This document shows, piece after piece, positions 61,419 through 64,000 of a stretch of 64,000 nt of DNA. Origin of the DNA: a candidate division KSB1 bacterium (GTDB taxonomy: Bacteria > Zhuqueibacterota > Zhuqueibacteria > Thermofontimicrobiales > Thermofontimicrobiaceae); contig JAPDPQ010000027.1 of assembly GCA_034506395.1 (NCBI GenBank), forward strand, positions 1 to 64,000. The letters are read 5' to 3'. Position numbers and translations under genes: made by a program. The notes below the pieces were generated by a model. The model had not been told where the DNA came from. It did not search any database and saw nothing but the letters and a program-made list of their open reading frames with translations. Numbering within the stretch: position 1 is the first letter of the stretch; every line of letters begins with the position of its first letter.

Positions 61419-62153
61419 ATGGATGATAATGGGGCTCAAATAAGCCGGGCATGCCGTTTCGTGGGAGATCGAAACGAGCTCATCAAACGGTTAGAACGAG
61501 AAGGAAAATTAATCTCACCACAATACTATTGTCTCGCAAAAGGGGGATATTGCGCTGATACGGATGTCTGTGTCGCGTTAGTAGCACGCGCCCATCTGCC
61601 CACGCGCTACGGCGAATTTGACATCGCAATTTTTGAAAATAACCGTGATCAAGAAGAACATCTGGCAATTACAAGAGGCAATTTGGAAAATGCGGAGGCT
61701 GTCCCAGTCAGGGTGCATTCGCAATGCCAGACCGGTGACATTTTTGGCTCATTGCGCTGTGATTGTCGTGATCAATTAGAACATGCATTAAAAACCTTCG
61801 CCCAATTGGATAAGGCGGCATTGCTTTATCTGAAGCAAGAAGGCCGGGGAATTGGATTGGCCAACAAGATCCGAGCGTACCATCTTCAGGAACAAGGATT
61901 GGATACGGTGGAAGCGAACATCGCCCTTGGTTTTAAGGATGATATGAGGACCTATGAGATTGCTGCAGCGATGATCCGTTTGTTGAAAATCAAATCGATT
62001 GTGCTATACACAAACAATCCTGACAAGCTTAAGGGGCTTACGGAAAACGGCGTGGATATCGTTCGCCGCGAGCGAATTGTCATGCCTCCAACACCCTACA
62101 ATATCGATTATCTCGCCACAAAGAAGAAAAAGGCTGGGCATCTATTAGATTAA
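61419..62153 (+). CDS. ribA: GTP cyclohydrolase II
   Basis: 244 residues from ATG 61419. It opens the guanine ring of GTP to give the pyrimidine precursor of riboflavin. The GCH2 signatures are intact: VRVHSQCQTGDIFGSLRCDC (Cys ligands for zinc), LKQEGRGIGLANKIRAY, LDTVEANIALGF, and the C-terminal YNIDYLATKKKKAGHLL. There is no DHBP synthase (RibB) domain. Instead the first 60 residues form a short extension with extra Cys (YYCLAKGGYCADTDVC) of unknown purpose. The other riboflavin genes are not in this window, so it may act in a split pathway or supply a special flavin or deazaflavin route. Confidence 0.9.
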   Translation: MDDNGAQISRACRFVGDRNELIKRLEREGKLISPQYYCLAKGGYCADTDVCVALVARAHLPTRYGEFDIAIFENNRDQEEHLAITRGNLENAEAVPVRVHSQCQTGDIFGSLRCDCRDQLEHALKTFAQLDKAALLYLKQEGRGIGLANKIRAYHLQEQGLDTVEANIALGFKDDMRTYEIAAAMIRLLKIKSIVLYTNNPDKLKGLTENGVDIVRRERIVMPPTPYNIDYLATKKKKAGHLLD

Positions 62154-62531
62154 TGGGCTGCTCGAATTGTAGCGCGCTGATTTCAGAAATTTTCTGATTC
62201 TGCCGAATTACCAAATTGTCGCTGCCGAGGGTATCTTCTGCTGATAATTTGAGATTCCTAATCTGTTTTTGAACAGTAGACATAGGGCCAAAGAAGAATC
62301 AGCAAAGAAAATGATTGACAAATAACCTTTTTTTGCTTACATTTGTCCAGCTTATTTCTATTAACTTCAAGAACTAATCTCCTCTAAAAAACACAGCCAG
62401 TTAACAGTTTAGACTTGACGGAAACTTTCATTCGAACTGGATTGTGCTTATGTTTTGCGCTAACTTCTGACCAATCGTCTACTGCGACGAGCGAGTGAGG
62501 TCGAATTTATCGGTCTATTGAGAATGAAGGT
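62154..62531. other. Intergenic region with an upstream promoter candidate
   Basis: No gene or structured RNA was recognised. A consensus-like promoter lies at 62315-62343, leaving a leader of about 180 bases before the coiled-coil gene. Confidence 0.4.
62315..62343 (+). promoter_or_regulatory. Predicted promoter for the coiled-coil gene
   Basis: TTGACA (62315-62320), 17 bases, then TACATT (62338-62343). Confidence 0.55.
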
Positions 62532-63419
62532 ATGGAACTTAAGAGGGGTGGTGTGCAGATGAACCATGTGGTGATCAATGAAGTGGATTCGGGAAAAGAA
62601 GGAGCCGATAATTCGAATAACGACTCCCAAATTTCCAATGGATCAGCGCCGTTCACTGAGAGATTTGAAGCGTTGAAGATCGACCAAAATATACCGACCG
62701 AACAATCGAGCCAACTCGAACCAGCGATGAAAGCTGAACTGGCCAATTTCCGACAAATTATTCAGCATTTTGAGCTTCAACTTGAGCAAATCCATCAGCA
62801 AATTCAAAGCATCGAGCGCTCCTCTCCAGTGGAAATCGCCAATCTTGAGCAATTGAGCCAAAAGATCGCAGAGCAGGATCTTCAAATTGTGCAGTTGCAG
62901 AACCAATGGAATTCATTGGCAGCGCAACGCGCCATCTCCCCAGAGAAATTAAGAGAAGAATTGATTACTGGCATTCGAATGTTGGGTGAGCGGGTCTCAA
63001 AAGCGATTGCCGAAATGAATAATCGGATGGATCAGTTCACAAAGGAAATTCGCGAAAAACTCGATCAGAGATCCCCCGAGCCGAATCAGGCAACCTCAGA
63101 TCTACCTGAAGAAGGAAACGATGAGTTCGCAGCCCTCAAAGAATCCAAATTACTCGATGTGAATGATTTTGAAATTGTGCCCCGCGAGGCAATTCAGCGC
63201 TTGACTGAATTGTTTAAAAAGCAATCCGTCGCCGTGAAAAACCACATCGGAAAACATGAAGAGCGCATCCGAGAGTTCGAAAAAATTCTAAAAGTCTTTG
63301 ATGAAGAAAATACCCGGCTACTGGATCTACTGAACCGTCGCATCAAACGCAATCTGATGATATGCCTTGCACTTGTGCTGATGATTGTCTTCTGGTTGGT
63401 ATTGAGAGGTTCATTCTAG
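62532..63419 (+). CDS. Tail-anchored coiled-coil protein of unknown function
   Basis: 295 residues. Starts at ATG 62532 or 62559 (MNHVVINEVD). The first 60 residues are acidic and polar. Residues about 65-180 form long helical coiled coil (FRQIIQHFELQLEQIHQQIQ, EQLSQKIAEQDLQIVQLQNQ), then a linker, then a second helical part (AIQRLTELFKKQSVAVKNHI) and DLLNRRIKRN. The extreme C-terminus is a membrane helix (LMICLALVLMIVFWLVL) with four trailing residues, so the protein is probably anchored by its tail with its body in the cytoplasm. No family recognised; GrpE or phage-shock-like roles would be guesses. Confidence 0.65.
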   Translation: MELKRGGVQMNHVVINEVDSGKEGADNSNNDSQISNGSAPFTERFEALKIDQNIPTEQSSQLEPAMKAELANFRQIIQHFELQLEQIHQQIQSIERSSPVEIANLEQLSQKIAEQDLQIVQLQNQWNSLAAQRAISPEKLREELITGIRMLGERVSKAIAEMNNRMDQFTKEIREKLDQRSPEPNQATSDLPEEGNDEFAALKESKLLDVNDFEIVPREAIQRLTELFKKQSVAVKNHIGKHEERIREFEKILKVFDEENTRLLDLLNRRIKRNLMICLALVLMIVFWLVLRGSF

Positions 63420-63794
63420 AAGAAAATGCTTAAATTGACTGATGAATAAATCACCAAGAATAGCTAAATCGGTTTTGAAAGCTGATTACCTCGTCTCAAG
63501 CTTGGCTATTTTTTAAGCAGATTCTGCTCATAGAAAACATTTTGAGAAGATAAAGCAAAGCTCCTGATAGCTCAATTCCCAATTCTCAATCAGAATCAAG
63601 CTATCATATCGAATTTTCTTTTCAAAACAAATCCATCACCATGGCGAATAAATTATCAAGTTATTCTGCATAATTAAGGGATAATGTCATTGCACTCAAA
63701 ACTGAAAGCTCTCAGAACCGAAAAGTGATGAGCCAATTCTGAGAGCTTTCGAGTCATCAAAGGATTTGCTAAGCGATTCTGGGGGCTGCAAAAA
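63420..63794. other. Intergenic region with a strong inverted repeat
   Basis: No gene seen. It carries the 14-bp inverted repeat described at 63704-63750 between the coiled-coil gene and the convergent T9SS cargo gene. Confidence 0.5.
63704..63750 (-). terminator. Inverted repeat, likely terminator of the partial T9SS gene
   Basis: Perfect 14-bp arms GAAAGCTCTCAGAA (63704-63717) and TTCTGAGAGCTTTC (63737-63750) with a 19-base loop. T-rich sequence after the stem is only moderate (AGTTTTGAG on the minus strand). It has the same long-loop form as the 14039-14087 terminator. Confidence 0.55.
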
Positions 63795-64000
63795 TCATTT
63801 CATCAAAATCATTTTCTTCACTTCTCTGAAAGACTGCTGTCTTCTCGATTTCACCTCGAGCTGATAGAAATAAATTCCTGACGCCACCACTTGCCCTGCT
63901 TCATCTCGACCATCCCAGCAAACGCTATGGTAACCCGCGGCATCAGCTCCCTTGACCAGATGGCGCACCAATCGACCTTGCAGGTCATAAACAGTCAAGC
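63795..64000 (-). CDS. C-terminus of a T9SS type A cargo protein (5' cut by window edge)
   Basis: The minus-strand frame is open to the right edge, so only the last 68 or so residues are visible. They form the closing half of a type IX sorting domain (FlgD-Ig-like): LTVYDLQGRLVRHLVKGA, WDGRDEAGQVVASGIYFYQL and REVKKMILMK. The body of the protein lies outside the window, so its function cannot be stated. Confidence 0.8.
   Translation of the reverse strand, partial: LTVYDLQGRLVRHLVKGADAAGYHSVCWDGRDEAGQVVASGIYFYQLEVKSRRQQSFREVKKMILMK

Overview
The window looks like chromosomal DNA from an uncultured FCB-superphylum bacterium, most like Calditrichota/KSB1-type lineages. The grounds are four secreted proteins with type IX secretion (type A) C-terminal sorting domains carrying the NPFN-type motif, a TonB-dependent receptor with a carboxypeptidase-regulatory N-terminus paired with a DUF4876 lipoprotein, PEGA-domain kinases, and strong AT-rich promoters of the form TTGACA-N17-TATATT. 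The phylum is an inference from gene content. I recognised no rRNA, tRNA, CRISPR array, transposase or phage gene.

Layout. 1-4.9 kb: the end of a secreted NPCBM protein, a URO-D-family protein with a small thioredoxin-like protein, a T9SS cargo protein, and a degenerate sigma-54-activator-like AAA+ protein. 5.2-15.1 kb: a beta-CASP metallo-hydrolase, a PutP-like Na+ symporter, a secreted GH5-CBM6 glycosidase, a large CotH/lamin-tail surface protein and a lipoprotein. 16.1-28.2 kb: a co-directional phosphosignalling island with a transmembrane PEGA Ser/Thr kinase, a transmembrane protein with two FHA domains and FG-GAP-like repeats, a transmembrane PP2C phosphatase, a beta-helix exoprotein, a membrane TPR protein, and a TPR protein ending in a pseudokinase. 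29-35 kb: a heterodimeric ABC exporter, a lipid/polyprenol kinase-like membrane protein and a porin-like barrel. 35.3-48.8 kb, mostly minus strand: a DUF4876/TonB receptor pair, threonine dehydratase, DUF4390-like, prmA, an outer-membrane barrel with a 1004-residue TPR partner, and a diacylglycerol-kinase-like gene. 49-56.8 kb: a small unknown protein, DUF1893, DUF169 and a complete pst phosphate-uptake locus led by a PhoU fusion. 57-63.4 kb: rpsU-yqeY, cvpA-mutS2, GTP cyclohydrolase II and a tail-anchored coiled-coil protein. The right edge cuts another T9SS cargo gene.

The most unusual features are (i) the six-gene phosphosignalling island; (ii) a pst transporter with two PstB paralogues whose motif losses are complementary, predicting an asymmetric heterodimer with one dead ATP site; (iii) a PhoU fused to an ArsC/LMW-phosphatase fold that has lost its CX5R catalytic residues; (iv) a sigma-54 AAA+ relative lacking GAFTGA, the Walker B acids and the arginine fingers; and (v) several dispersed non-coding repeat families. 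All statements come from reading the sequence; no database search was run.
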